From contig JBAYMO010000001.1 in assembly GCA_041663485.1 (NCBI GenBank), positions 21,725 through 85,724 on the forward strand: DNA of 64,000 nucleotides. Direction: 5' to 3'. Positions 50,215 through 58,446 of the stretch are shown here, piece by piece. The notes below the pieces were generated by a model, which made no database searches, had not been told where the DNA came from, and saw only the letters and a program-made list of their open reading frames with translations. Both the position numbers and the translations under genes were made by a program. This DNA is from 02-FULL-45-11b sp041663485 (GTDB lineage: Bacteria; Patescibacteriota; Patescibacteriia; Buchananbacterales; UBA6539). Within the stretch, counting starts at the first letter, position 1. Each line of letters opens with the position of its first letter.

Positions 50215-50249
50215 CCAATATTTATAGGCTAAACCTATATTTTTATTGG
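50215..50249 (+). repeat. Nested inverted repeat in the gyrB leader
   Basis: CCAATA (50215-50220) pairs with TATTGG (50244-50249), and TATAGG (50223-50228) with CCTATA (50234-50239), around a CTAAA loop, ten bases before the ATG. It could be a supercoiling-sensitive control element or an attenuator. Confidence 0.55.
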
Positions 50250-50259
50250 TTTAAAATTT

Positions 50260-52287
50260 ATGGCAAAAAAATCACAAAATAACAGTGAATATTCCGCGAA
50301 ACAAATTACCGTTTTGGAAGGCTTGGAACCGGTTCGTAAACGGCCAGGCATGTATATCGGCAATACCGCTTCCGAGGGTTTGCATCATTTAATTTGGGAA
50401 GTTGTGGATAATTCCATTGATGAGGCCATGGCTGGTCGCTGCGACCAAATCGACGTGGAAGTTCTGCCCGATGAGATGGTTTCAGTCGCCGATGACGGTG
50501 CCGGCATCCCAGTTGATATCCACAAACAATATAAAAAATCCGCCTTGGAGTTAGTTCTAACCAAACTGCATGCTGGCGGTAAATTCGGCGAAGGCGGCTA
50601 CAAGGTCTCCGGCGGTTTGCATGGCGTTGGCGTTTCCGTCGTTAATGCCCTATCCACTTATTTAAAAGCTGAGGTCAGACGCGAAGGCAAACTTTGGATG
50701 CAAGAATACAAAATTGGCCATCCCTTAAAACAGGTTAAAGCCGTTGGTAAGGCTAGTGGCACTGGCACTAAAATTACTTTTAAACCCGATGACACAATTT
50801 TTACGGTAACCAAATTTAATTACGAGACCATCGTCGATCATTTGCGCCATCAAGCCTATTTAACCAAAGGCATCACTATTACCGTCGCGGACAAACGCGT
50901 GCCGAAAAAAATTTCGCGGTTTGGCTTTCACTTTGAAGGTGGTATTGCTTCTTACATAAAATTTTTAAATCAGCACACCGAACCCAAACACGAAAATATT
51001 TTCTATATTGATAAAGAGCAAGACGATACGCGCGTGGAAATCGCTTTACAATACACCAACGAATACAATGAAAACACCTTGGCTTTTGCCAATAACATTA
51101 TTAATCCTGAGGGCGGCACACACCTAATCGGCTTTAGAACCGCTTTAACTCGCGCCATTAACAGCTACGCGCGCAAACAAGGCTTTTTAAAAGAAAAAGA
51201 TGATAATCTTTCCGGCGAAGATTCCCGTGAAGGTTTGACGGCCGTGGTTTCTATTAAAATTAAGGAGCCACAATTCGAAGGTCAGACTAAGGCCAAGCTC
51301 GGCAACGCCGAAGTTAAGCCGATCGTGGATAATGTCATGTATGAAACTTTTGCCACCTGGCTGGAAGAGCACCCCAAAGATGGCGAAGCGATTGTAGGTA
51401 AATGTATTTTGGCTCAACGCGCTCGCATCGCGGCGCGCACCGCCCGAGAAACAGTTTTAAGAAAAGGCGCCTTAGAGGGTATGACTTTGCCCGGCAAGTT
51501 ATCCGACTGTTCCTCCCGCGATGCTTCGCGCTCGGAATTGTATATTGTCGAGGGCGATTCGGCCGGCGGTTCCGCCAAACAAGGCCGCAATCGCGAATTT
51601 CAAGCCATTCTCCCCTTGCGCGGTAAAATTTTAAACGTCGAGAAATCACGTATTGATAAAATGCTGGCCAATAACGAAATCAAATCTTTGGTTATTGCCT
51701 TAGGTACTAACATCGGCGAAATGTTTGAGATTGATAAATTACGTTATGACCGCATTATTTTAATGACTGATGCGGACGTCGATGGCGCCCATATCCGCAC
51801 CCTGCTTTTAACCTTATTTTATCGCTACTTCCCTGAAGTAATCCGCCACGGTCATTTATACATTGCTCAACCGCCGCTCTACTCGGTTAAAAAAGGCAAA
51901 GAAACCACTTGGCTTTTTTCCGATGAGGATTTAGAAAATTTTAAGAAAAAAAATAAAATCGGCGACGAGGCCTTGCAAGTTATTGCCGAAGAGGGCGAAG
52001 AAGCGGTTGAGGAAGTCATGGAAACTGACGAGGCCAAAGTGGAAAAAGATAAAGCCGACAAATCAAGCAAATTTAATATTCAACGATACAAAGGTTTAGG
52101 CGAAATGAATCCGGAACAACTCTGGGAAACGACTATGAATCCGGAAAGCCGCGTCATGAGATTGGTTACTATTGAAGATGGAGCCAAAGCCGATGAAGTC
52201 TTTGATATTTTGATGGGCTCGGAAGTCATGCCGCGCAAACAGTTTATTCACTCACATGCCAAAAACGTCAAAAATCTAGATATCTAA
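50260..52287 (+). CDS. gyrB: DNA gyrase subunit B
   Basis: 675 residues. GHKL ATPase motifs: EVVDNSIDEAMAG, DDGAGIPV, and GLHGVGVSVVNALS. TOPRIM domain: EGDSAGGSAKQGR, LVIALGTNIGE and DADVDGAHI. The C-terminal LQRYKGLGEMNPEQLWETTMNP is the GyrB/ParE end (QRYKGLGEMN). With GyrA it introduces negative supercoils. It could in principle be ParE, but the size, KVSGGLHG loop and lone position suit GyrB. A stable terminator follows, so it is monocistronic. The start has no SD (AAAATTTATG). Confidence 0.95.
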   Translation: MAKKSQNNSEYSAKQITVLEGLEPVRKRPGMYIGNTASEGLHHLIWEVVDNSIDEAMAGRCDQIDVEVLPDEMVSVADDGAGIPVDIHKQYKKSALELVLTKLHAGGKFGEGGYKVSGGLHGVGVSVVNALSTYLKAEVRREGKLWMQEYKIGHPLKQVKAVGKASGTGTKITFKPDDTIFTVTKFNYETIVDHLRHQAYLTKGITITVADKRVPKKISRFGFHFEGGIASYIKFLNQHTEPKHENIFYIDKEQDDTRVEIALQYTNEYNENTLAFANNIINPEGGTHLIGFRTALTRAINSYARKQGFLKEKDDNLSGEDSREGLTAVVSIKIKEPQFEGQTKAKLGNAEVKPIVDNVMYETFATWLEEHPKDGEAIVGKCILAQRARIAARTARETVLRKGALEGMTLPGKLSDCSSRDASRSELYIVEGDSAGGSAKQGRNREFQAILPLRGKILNVEKSRIDKMLANNEIKSLVIALGTNIGEMFEIDKLRYDRIILMTDADVDGAHIRTLLLTLFYRYFPEVIRHGHLYIAQPPLYSVKKGKETTWLFSDEDLENFKKKNKIGDEALQVIAEEGEEAVEEVMETDEAKVEKDKADKSSKFNIQRYKGLGEMNPEQLWETTMNPESRVMRLVTIEDGAKADEVFDILMGSEVMPRKQFIHSHAKNVKNLDI

Positions 52288-52305
52288 ATTTTCATTAAGT
52301 TCTTT

Positions 52306-52335
52306 AAAGCTCCGGCAGTGCCGGAGCTTTATATT
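52306..52335 (+). terminator. Terminator of gyrB
   Basis: Twelve-base arms AAAGCTCCGGCA (52306-52317) and TGCCGGAGCTTT (52319-52330), then ATATTT. Confidence 0.85.
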
Positions 52336-52422
52336 TCACAAATTATGAACCAATAATAAATTATTTACATAAAAAAAATAAGGCCGACGATAAATCGCGA
52401 CCCTAAAGCATTGGTTTTTAAC

Positions 52423-52698
52423 TTAAAATGGTAGGCGGTCTGCCGCGAGTTCCTGTCGGAACTCTTCAACCTCGGCCGGCGTGATTTCGCCCAACGCCTC
52501 GGCGGGCAAATCCAGCCCAGCCGGTTTAATCGCCGTGACCGTAATCCGATTCATATTATCGCATTCAGGACACACGATAAATATTACCATCACCTCGTCA
52601 TTGACCAGCCGTTCACATTCGTTGTCGGTAACAGTAAGACCAAACTGAATGGCCTGACCACATTGACGACAGCGAAACACCAAAACAATTTTTTTCAC
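52423..52698 (-). CDS. 91-residue zinc-ribbon-like protein (cassette 8)
   Basis: Starts at GTG 52698 with GGAGG eight to ten bases before it. Two Cys pairs, CRQC near residues 10-13 and CPEC near 43-46, could form one zinc ribbon. The C-terminal 40 residues are acidic and helical (ITPAEVEEFRQELAADRLPF). Not recognised. G+C-rich codons. It has its own promoter some 175 bases upstream with a long leader, and a weak hairpin downstream. It lies between gyrB and the secE operon on the opposite strand. Confidence 0.7.
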   Translation of the reverse strand: MKKIVLVFRCRQCGQAIQFGLTVTDNECERLVNDEVMVIFIVCPECDNMNRITVTAIKPAGLDLPAEALGEITPAEVEEFRQELAADRLPF

Positions 52699-52871
52699 AA
52701 TAGACCTCCATGGCTAAAACCCAAAATAGCAGACAACAAAAAATCTAATTTGCGTATCGGCATCGCGAACCGATTTGCTGTTCAAAAACAAAGGATAATT
52801 ACTAAAAGAACCAAACCGGTTTGAAACAACGCCGCTAATTATTTCTACTAAAAATCATCAGATAATACGAC

Positions 52872-52900
52872 AATCTAACATAAATAATCAAAAAAATCAA
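52872..52900 (-). promoter_or_regulatory. Promoter of cassette 8
   Basis: On the minus strand, TTGATT (52895-52900), 17-base spacer, TAGATT (52872-52877). The leader to the GTG is about 165 bases, the longest among the cassettes. Confidence 0.55.
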
Positions 52901-52950
52901 GGCTAACGCAATGGATCAAGGTAGCAAACTGCCGTATCATATATAGCCCC

Positions 52951-52980
52951 TTGACTTTATTAGATTAATTGTGGTAGAAT
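52951..52980 (+). promoter_or_regulatory. Promoter of the secE-nusG-rplK operon
   Basis: TTGACT (52951-52956), 18-base spacer, TAGAAT (52975-52980). Confidence 0.7.
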
Positions 52981-52998
52981 AATTAAGTAAATTAAATA

Positions 52999-53021
52999 AA
53001 GCCCAGCGACGGGCTTTTTAA
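52999..53021 (+). terminator. Short hairpin in the secE leader, candidate attenuator
   Basis: Six-base arms AAGCCC (52999-53004) and GGGCTT (53011-53016) followed by TTTT (through about 53018). It begins about 12 bases after the predicted transcription start, so it lies in the leader itself and could terminate most transcripts before secE. Confidence 0.6.
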
Positions 53022-53072
53022 AAAACTTTAAAAAATCAATTGGTAATCATAAGCGAATAATAAACAAAAATT

Positions 53073-53264
53073 ATGACTATTTTTGAACGCCTCACTAATT
53101 ACATCAAAACCTCCCACCAAGAACTGAAAAAAGTCGTTTGGCCAACCAAAAAGGAAGTAATCCAACACACCCTCATGGTCATCGGCATCAGCTTGGGCGT
53201 GGCCGCTTTTTTGGGCATTATTGACTATATTTTAGTCTATATCATGGGAATTATTATTAAATAA
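53073..53264 (+). CDS. secE: Preprotein translocase subunit SecE
   Basis: 63 residues. Short SecE: an amphipathic N-terminal helix (FERLTNYIKTSHQELKKVVWPTKKE), the conserved VxWPTKxE, and one membrane segment (about 40-60). It clamps the two halves of SecY. Position next to nusG is universal. The start has no SD. Confidence 0.95.
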   Translation: MTIFERLTNYIKTSHQELKKVVWPTKKEVIQHTLMVIGISLGVAAFLGIIDYILVYIMGIIIK

Positions 53265-53273
53265 CAAACGCGT

Positions 53274-53819
53274 ATGCCAAAACAAACATTACAACAAGGC
53301 CGACGCTGGTACGTTATTCACACTTACTCCGGCTACGAAGAAAACGTTAAAAGAAATCTGGAACAGAGAATCGAATCCATGGACATGGAAGATAAAATTT
53401 ATAATGTTTTAATTCCGACGGAAAAGAAAATTAAGATTAAAAACGGCAAGCGAAAAGTTACGACCGAAAAAATATTTCCGGGTTATGTTTTAGTGGAGAT
53501 GGTGGTAGATGATAATTCCTGGTACGTAGTAAGAAACACTCCGAACGTAACCGGTTTTATCGGTTCCGGCACCACTCCGACGCCAATTTCCGATCAAGAA
53601 ATTAAAAGTTTGCAAAAACGCATGGGCGTGGAAGAGCCAACCTTTAAAATTGACGTTTCCGTCGGCGAGCCGGTTAAAATTGTGGACGGGCCGTTTAAGG
53701 GTTACGAAGGCAAGGTTAATAAAATTGATGAAGATCGCGGTAAAATCAAAGTTTTGGTTAATATGTTCGGCCGCGAAACGCCGATTGAACTTGATTTCTT
53801 GCAAGTAAAAAAAGTTTAG
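53274..53819 (+). CDS. nusG: Transcription antitermination factor NusG
   Basis: 181 residues. NGN domain: GRRWYVIHTYSGYEENVKRNL near the N-terminus and the hydrophobic pocket in IFPGYVLVEM. C-terminal KOW domain: GEPVKIVDGPFKGYEGKVNKID. It couples RNA polymerase to Rho and the ribosome. It is nine bases after secE. Full length and typical. Confidence 0.97.
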   Translation: MPKQTLQQGRRWYVIHTYSGYEENVKRNLEQRIESMDMEDKIYNVLIPTEKKIKIKNGKRKVTTEKIFPGYVLVEMVVDDNSWYVVRNTPNVTGFIGSGTTPTPISDQEIKSLQKRMGVEEPTFKIDVSVGEPVKIVDGPFKGYEGKVNKIDEDRGKIKVLVNMFGRETPIELDFLQVKKV

Positions 53820-53828
53820 ATTTAAAAT

Positions 53829-53863
53829 GAGGATGAAAGTCGTTGACTTTCGCTTCTATCCTC
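53829..53863 (+). promoter_or_regulatory. Stable hairpin between nusG and rplK
   Basis: Outer arms GAGGAT (53829-53834) and ATCCTC (53858-53863) and inner arms GAAAGTC (53835-53841) and GACTTTC (53845-53851), with a six-base bulge on the right and a GTT loop. No T run, so it is a regulatory or processing site rather than a terminator. Confidence 0.7.
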
Positions 53864-53899
53864 AATTTAATAAATAATAAATTATCAATTAATAAAATT

Positions 53900-54325
53900 A
53901 TGGCTAAAAAAATAAAGACAGTCATCAAATTACAGATTGTCGGCGGCCAAGCTAACCCCGCGCCGCCAGTCGGTCCGGCTTTAGGTCAGCATGGTTTAAA
54001 TATCGCGGAATTCTGCCAAAAATTTAATGCCGCCACCAAAGATAAAATGGGCGAAGTTACCCCGGTAGAAATTACCGTCTACGAAGATCGCACCTATACC
54101 TTTATTACCAAAACTCCGCCGGCCGCGGAATTATTAAAAAAAGCCGCGGGTATTGCCAAAGGTTCCGGCGAATCTTTAAAGAAAAAAGTAGGCAAAGTAA
54201 CCAAAAAGCAACTACAAGAAATTGCCGAAAAAAAGATGCCTGATTTGAATGCCAAAGACATCGCAGGCGCCATGAAATCAATCGAGGGCACGGCCAAGCA
54301 AATGGGCTTGGAAGTTGTTGATTAA
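53900..54325 (+). CDS. rplK: Ribosomal protein uL11
   Basis: 141 residues from the ATG at 53900, the standard uL11 length (an earlier in-frame ATG at 53843 lies inside the hairpin). The N-terminal domain has IVGGQANPAPPVGPALGQHG; the C-terminal RNA-binding domain ends SIEGTAKQMGLEV. It binds the GTPase-associated region of 23S rRNA. Transcribed with secE and nusG. Confidence 0.97.
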   Translation: MAKKIKTVIKLQIVGGQANPAPPVGPALGQHGLNIAEFCQKFNAATKDKMGEVTPVEITVYEDRTYTFITKTPPAAELLKKAAGIAKGSGESLKKKVGKVTKKQLQEIAEKKMPDLNAKDIAGAMKSIEGTAKQMGLEVVD

Positions 54326-54342
54326 AAAATAAAATAAAAAGT

Positions 54343-55332
54343 ATGGGAAAACAATCCACAAGCGCTGTCGCCAAAGAGCTTAAACAAGTTCATGGCCCCA
54401 AAGCCTTATTCTGGTTTTTGACATTATTCTTTACTCTGGGCATTTCCGCTTTTTCCATCGGCGGACTCTGGTTTCAGGTGATTAATAAATTCTTTACCAA
54501 AGAAATCCAATACGGCCAGGTTGTTTCGGCTTTTAGTCAAAACGTTTTAAAATGGCAAATCGCCGCCTTGATTATCGCCGTGCCGGTTTATTTTATCCTC
54601 GCGATATTAATTCGTCGAGCTTTAAAAAACGGCCAGCTGCAAGCCAACAACAAAGTCAGGCTGTGGATTACATACATTATTTTATTTATCGTGGTAGCCG
54701 TAGCGGTCGGTGATCTAATCACGGCGACTTTCTACTTACTTAATGGTGATTTCACCACTAGATTCTTTTTAAAGAGTCTGGCGATACTGCTGATTGTCTC
54801 TTGGATTTTTGTCTATTATTGGCTGGAAATCCGATCGGAAAAATCATTAACTACTTCCTGGCTGCCCAAGATTATGGGTATAACTACGGTGGCAGTTATC
54901 GTGGTTTCATTCGTCGGTTCATTCTTTATCGTAGAATCACCGGCCATGGCCAGAAAAAGAGCCTATGACGCTACCAGATTAAACGATTTATCCACTATAA
55001 AATACAGTGTCGATAATTATTATCAAGAATATAAAAAGTTACCGGATACTTTGGACGCGTTAAAAACTAATAATGCTTATTTAAAAATTGTTGATCCCAA
55101 GTCCAATCAACCCTACGAATACCAAGTTATTGATCAGATCACTTACGAACTTTGCGCCAATTTTGATTTGTCCAATAAAAATATCACGCCCGACGCGACG
55201 AATTATTATTTAGGCGATGGTCAATTCTTATACGATGCCGGCCGCAATTGCTTTACCAGAAAAGCCAATGATTATTTCAAAGGCAATCAACCGGCTGAAG
55301 TAGTACCGGCCGCAGTCAAACCAGTTAACTAA
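54343..55332 (+). CDS. Membrane protein with DUF5671-like and pseudopilin-like parts
   Basis: 329 residues. Five hydrophobic segments in the first two thirds (near 22-45, 68-90, 103-127, 137-160 and 178-200); the ordering and the LTLFFTLGISAFSIGGLWFQ segment fit DUF5671. The C-terminal part (about 205-310) begins RKRAYDATRLNDLSTI, the pattern that follows the helix of type II secretion pseudopilins, with DNYYQEYKKLPDTLDALKT and a Tyr-rich globular end. The fusion suggests an anchored pilin-like domain. It separates rplK from rplA, which is unusual. Confidence 0.75.
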   Translation: MGKQSTSAVAKELKQVHGPKALFWFLTLFFTLGISAFSIGGLWFQVINKFFTKEIQYGQVVSAFSQNVLKWQIAALIIAVPVYFILAILIRRALKNGQLQANNKVRLWITYIILFIVVAVAVGDLITATFYLLNGDFTTRFFLKSLAILLIVSWIFVYYWLEIRSEKSLTTSWLPKIMGITTVAVIVVSFVGSFFIVESPAMARKRAYDATRLNDLSTIKYSVDNYYQEYKKLPDTLDALKTNNAYLKIVDPKSNQPYEYQVIDQITYELCANFDLSNKNITPDATNYYLGDGQFLYDAGRNCFTRKANDYFKGNQPAEVVPAAVKPVN

Positions 55333-55340
55333 CTATTATT

Positions 55341-55368
55341 GCGGGAGAGCCCAAAGCTCCAATACCGC
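55341..55368 (+). promoter_or_regulatory. Hairpin upstream of rplA, candidate L1 control site
   Basis: GCGG (55341-55344) pairs with CCGC (55365-55368) and GAGC (55347-55350) with GCTC (55356-55359), just before the AAGGA of rplA. uL1 represses its own operon by binding such an asymmetric helix; assignment is inference. Confidence 0.45.
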
Positions 55369-55381
55369 GAAAGGAAAAATT

Positions 55382-56062
55382 ATGAGTCGTTCTAAACGTT
55401 ACCAGGAAATGGTAAAAAAGGTAGACAAAACCAAAACTTATCCTATAGCTGAGGCGATTAAACTTGCGAAAGAAACTGCCAACACCAAATTTGACAGTTC
55501 CGTGGAAATTCATGTTCGTATCGGCATTGATCCTTCAAAAAGCGATCAACAGGTTCGTGGCGCCATTACCCTACCTCACGGCACCGGCAAAACCAAAAAA
55601 ATCTGTGCCATAGTCGGAGCCGATAAAGAAAAGGAAGCCAAAGAAGCCGGCGCCGATGTTGTCGGCGGTGAAGAACTAATCAACCAGATCAAAACCACCG
55701 GTAAAGTCGATTTCGAAATTGCTATTACCACGCCGGACATGATGCCCAAATTGGCCATGATTGCCAAAATTTTAGGCCCAAAGGGTTTAATGCCTTCCCC
55801 GAAAAACGAAACCATTACTACTAATTTGAAAAAAACCATCGATGAACTGAAAAGAGGTAAAGTCAATTTTAAAAACGATGACACTGCCAACGTTCATCAA
55901 ATTATCGGCAAAATTTCATTTTCCGAAGATAAATTACTTGATAACTTCAATGCTTTTATTGAAGCCTTGAAAAAAGCCAAACCCTCCAGTGCCAAAGGCA
56001 GTTATTTGCAAAATATCAGTCTTTCGACCACCATGGGGCCTGGCATAAAAATCCAGTTATAA
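55382..56062 (+). CDS. rplA: Ribosomal protein uL1
   Basis: 226 residues. N-terminal AIKLAKETANTKFDSSVEIHVRIGIDPSKSDQQVRGAI, the central domain with GADVVGGEELI and PDMMPKLAMIAKILGPKGLMPSPK, and the C-terminal NISLSTTMGPGIKIQ. It forms the L1 stalk and moves the E-site tRNA. Its start is preceded by AAAGGA, one of few host genes with a purine-rich signal. It lies after the DUF5671 gene instead of directly after rplK. A long terminator follows. Confidence 0.97.
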   Translation: MSRSKRYQEMVKKVDKTKTYPIAEAIKLAKETANTKFDSSVEIHVRIGIDPSKSDQQVRGAITLPHGTGKTKKICAIVGADKEKEAKEAGADVVGGEELINQIKTTGKVDFEIAITTPDMMPKLAMIAKILGPKGLMPSPKNETITTNLKKTIDELKRGKVNFKNDDTANVHQIIGKISFSEDKLLDNFNAFIEALKKAKPSSAKGSYLQNISLSTTMGPGIKIQL

Positions 56063-56075
56063 CTTAGCTTAAACC

Positions 56076-56120
56076 AAAACAAAATCCCCGGCTTCAAGGC
56101 TGGGGATTTTGTTTTAATAA
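56076..56120 (+). terminator. Terminator of the rplK-rplA operon
   Basis: Fourteen-base arms AAAACAAAATCCCC (56076-56089) and GGGGATTTTGTTTT (56102-56115). Confidence 0.9.
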
Positions 56121-56136
56121 TTATTGTAAATAAAAA

Positions 56137-56161
56137 GGACGGCTTCCCCCATTAACCGTCC
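56137..56161 (-). terminator. Terminator of cassette 9
   Basis: Arms GGACGG (56137-56142) and CCGTCC (56156-56161), followed on the minus strand by a T-rich tail. Confidence 0.8.
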
Positions 56162-56186
56162 CAAAAAATAATTTCACATCTTCGGC

Positions 56187-57170
56187 CTACTTATTGTCAA
56201 GCAAGCTGGCCCAACGCTGGACAAAATGCGTATAGTGTCGGTGGCAGTCGGCCCAAGCAGCAATCCTCTTTTGAATTTCTGCTACGTGAGATTCTTCACG
56301 GCGTCGCAGGTGAGTTGCCAACAAAACCAATTGCGCGAAGCCGTACCACTCGACGTTTTCCTCAATCTGCTCGTTTGCGGCGCAGGCGATGGCACCCTCG
56401 CGGCCGGAAGTATACCACTGTATGGCTTCGACCACAGACCAGATGGGACGAAAAGCCGGATTGCCATGCTGGAAAAAGTTCTGTAAGTATGCTTTCCGCT
56501 CATCCATAGTATTGGTATCGCATAAGTTCAACGACAAGGACGAGAGGAGCAAAAATTCGCAGAAAGACTGATAACCGTAAACACTGGCCCGCCACTGCGC
56601 GTCCTGTGGCTCCTCCCCCAAGTGAGGCAACAAGTCCTTTGCGGCCGCCAAAACCCCCTCAATAGCTTCTTGAGACTGGCCGGGTCGGGCGTAATTATAC
56701 ATTTCTTCCAGCCGCTGGTTAAACGCGGCCAAGCATTGATCACGGGAGTTATCGGCCAATACCGCCGCCTCTAAATGGTAAAGGGCCGCGCCGGCGAATT
56801 TCCCCGTGGCATGACAAACAGCCGCACTATGGTACAAAAGCATAGACAGGAGCTTTCTGGCATCCGGATGGCCAATACCAAGGCTGGCAATCGATGCCCT
56901 GATCGCGTCCAATCTGTCGAACAAATCATCGTCAGTGAAATCAACCCGCCGCAAACCGTTGATAACTTCCAGTGACAGCAAAATTTGTTGCGCCGGATCT
57001 TGAACAAAACACATGGCGGTTTTGCAAACTTCCGCCCAAAAAGCAGGTTCGTTGTCGGTATACAGAAGCCGCTGGCGAATATCCCAGCAGTTCGGATCCA
57101 AACTGGAACGCATGGCAACCATCAACTGCCTGGCAGTGTCATCAGCCCGTTCACGCTCGTTTGTCGTCAT
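56187..57170 (-). CDS. 327-residue helical repeat protein (cassette 9)
   Basis: The second ATG (57170) is chosen: AAGGAGA is eight bases from it but abuts the first ATG. Wholly alpha-helical in appearance with pairs of helices like TPR or similar solenoids (AAVCHATGKFAGAALYHLEA, CLAAFNQRLEEMYN). No signal peptide. Acidic. Not recognised. G+C-rich codons (CTG, GCC, CAG, CGC), own promoter and terminator, opposite strand to rplA and the dCMP deaminase gene. Likely a protein-protein scaffold; that is inference. Confidence 0.74.
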   Translation of the reverse strand: MTTNERERADDTARQLMVAMRSSLDPNCWDIRQRLLYTDNEPAFWAEVCKTAMCFVQDPAQQILLSLEVINGLRRVDFTDDDLFDRLDAIRASIASLGIGHPDARKLLSMLLYHSAAVCHATGKFAGAALYHLEAAVLADNSRDQCLAAFNQRLEEMYNYARPGQSQEAIEGVLAAAKDLLPHLGEEPQDAQWRASVYGYQSFCEFLLLSSLSLNLCDTNTMDERKAYLQNFFQHGNPAFRPIWSVVEAIQWYTSGREGAIACAANEQIEENVEWYGFAQLVLLATHLRRREESHVAEIQKRIAAWADCHRHYTHFVQRWASLLDNK

Positions 57171-57256
57171 GGCCATTCTCCTTAAGCCGCTATTCTTGCG
57201 ACTCTGTTGTCAATGATACATTTCGCTCCGAATCGTCTTGACTCGGTCGATTTATA

Positions 57257-57285
57257 AGATTAATGAAAATTAATCAATTTGTCAA
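57257..57285 (-). promoter_or_regulatory. Promoter of cassette 9
   Basis: On the minus strand, TTGACA (57280-57285), 17-base spacer, TAATCT (57257-57262). Confidence 0.75.
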
Positions 57286-57294
57286 GTGCTTAGC

Positions 57295-57324
57295 TTGCCA
57301 AAAAGGTCAATAATTTGTTAAAAT
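57295..57324 (+). promoter_or_regulatory. Promoter of the nucleotide gene cluster
   Basis: TTGCCA (57295-57300), 18-base spacer, TAAAAT (57319-57324), about 30 bases before the deaminase ATG. Divergent from the cassette 9 promoter, with the -35 boxes nine bases apart. Confidence 0.6.
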
Positions 57325-57357
57325 ATAGTCAATTATTAGACTAACTTGAGAAAAAAT

Positions 57358-57900
57358 ATGGCCGAAGAAAGAAAACACTATCGCCCGTCTTGGGATGATT
57401 ATTTTATGGCAATCGCCAAGATTGTCGCCTCGCGAGGGACTTGCGACCGGTTATATACCGGCTCGGTTTTAGTCAAAAACAATCGAATTATTTCAACCGG
57501 TTACAATGGTTCACCGGCCGGCTTGGCTCACTGTAGTGATGTTGGTCACTTAATGGAAGAAGGCCATTGCGTTCGCACTATTCACGGTGAGCACAATGCT
57601 TTGCTGCAAGTGGCGGTTCAGGGCGGTACCAGCACGGTCGGTTCAACTTTATATAGTAAATATAGCCCCTGCATTCATTGCACAAAATATATCATTAGTT
57701 GCGGCGTCAAACGCGTTGTCGTGGGCAAAGTTTATCGCAATGAAAAAGCCATGGATATGCTCAAAGAAGCGGGCGTGGAAGTAACCGTTTATCAAGAAAA
57801 TTTCGACTGGACCGATGAATTATTAAAAATATTTTCTGAAGATATCCCGGCCAGACAAAACGAAGGGACGATAAAATTGGAGGGCGAAATTAATGAATAA
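57358..57900 (+). CDS. dCMP deaminase
   Basis: 180 residues from ATG 57358 (a TTG twelve bases earlier is less likely). Zinc-dependent deaminase: HGEH (catalytic Glu and metal His) and SPCIHC (Cys ligands). The GSVLVKNNRIISTGYNGSPAG strand and RPSWDDYFMAIAKIVASRGTC start are typical of dCMP deaminases. It makes dUMP from dCMP, the precursor for thymidylate synthase. First gene of the dTMP cluster. Overlaps the next gene by eight bases. Confidence 0.92.
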   Translation: MAEERKHYRPSWDDYFMAIAKIVASRGTCDRLYTGSVLVKNNRIISTGYNGSPAGLAHCSDVGHLMEEGHCVRTIHGEHNALLQVAVQGGTSTVGSTLYSKYSPCIHCTKYIISCGVKRVVVGKVYRNEKAMDMLKEAGVEVTVYQENFDWTDELLKIFSEDIPARQNEGTIKLEGEINE

Positions 57901-58444
57901 AATTATTTTAGGCTTGGTTGGACCCATCGCTTCCGGCAAGGGTACGGCCTGCCAATATCTTAAAGAAAAATACGGCGCCGAAACTTTTCGCTTCTCGACC
58001 ATGCTGCGCGACATATTAAATCGCGTCTACATTGAAAATAGCCGGGAAAATCTGCAAAAAGTTTCTTCAGTTTTGCGCCAGACTTTTGGCGATGACTTAA
58101 TGGCTAAAACTATTGCCAATGACGTCAAAAACGCGCCCGGCCAAGTAGTGGCCGTCGATGGCGTCAGACGCGAACCGGATATCAAATATCTTCAAGAAAT
58201 TCCGGGTTTTTATTTAGTGGCCATTAACGCGGAGCAAAAAGTCCGTCACCAAAGAATTACCCGGCGCGGGGAAAATACCGACGACAACCAAAAAACTTTT
58301 GAACAATTCCAACAAGACGAGCAGCAAGAAGCCGAACAACAGATTAAAGAAGTGGCCAAATTGGCAAAATTTCATTTGGATAATAACGGCTCATTGTCAG
58401 ATTTGCAGCGTCAAATTGATGAAATTATTAAACAAGTATCTTAG
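57893..58444 (+). CDS. P-loop kinase of the nucleotide cluster (dNMP or dephospho-CoA kinase-like)
   Basis: 183 residues. Walker A GPIASGKGT at 10-18, a second substrate-binding region with FSTMLRD, the DG pair in VAVDGVRREPD, and the Arg-rich lid RITRRGE near 120-126. It belongs to the nucleoside monophosphate kinase fold, but the lid and length resemble neither thymidylate nor adenylate kinase exactly; deoxynucleotide and dephospho-CoA kinases are the closest styles. The cluster context points to a deoxynucleotide monophosphate. No SD. Substrate is unproved. Confidence 0.7.
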   Translation: MNKIILGLVGPIASGKGTACQYLKEKYGAETFRFSTMLRDILNRVYIENSRENLQKVSSVLRQTFGDDLMAKTIANDVKNAPGQVVAVDGVRREPDIKYLQEIPGFYLVAINAEQKVRHQRITRRGENTDDNQKTFEQFQQDEQQEAEQQIKEVAKLAKFHLDNNGSLSDLQRQIDEIIKQVS

Positions 58445-58446
58445 CT

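Larger units (their letters stand above)
52699..53072. other. 374-base intergenic region with two opposing promoters
   Basis: No gene seen. It holds the promoter and 160-base leader of cassette 8 (minus strand), the secE promoter (plus strand) and a short hairpin before secE. In the cassette leader are a perfect CAAACCGGTTTG palindrome (52812-52823) and ATCGG (52756-52760) paired with CCGAT (52770-52774). No tRNA-like structure is present. Confidence 0.7.

Noticed and set aside
51335..51649. Open frames opposite gyrB
   Set aside because: Shadow frames over a highly conserved coding region.
56226..57241. Short plus-strand frames over the 56187 gene
   Set aside because: No SD or promoter; explained by G+C-rich codons on the other strand.
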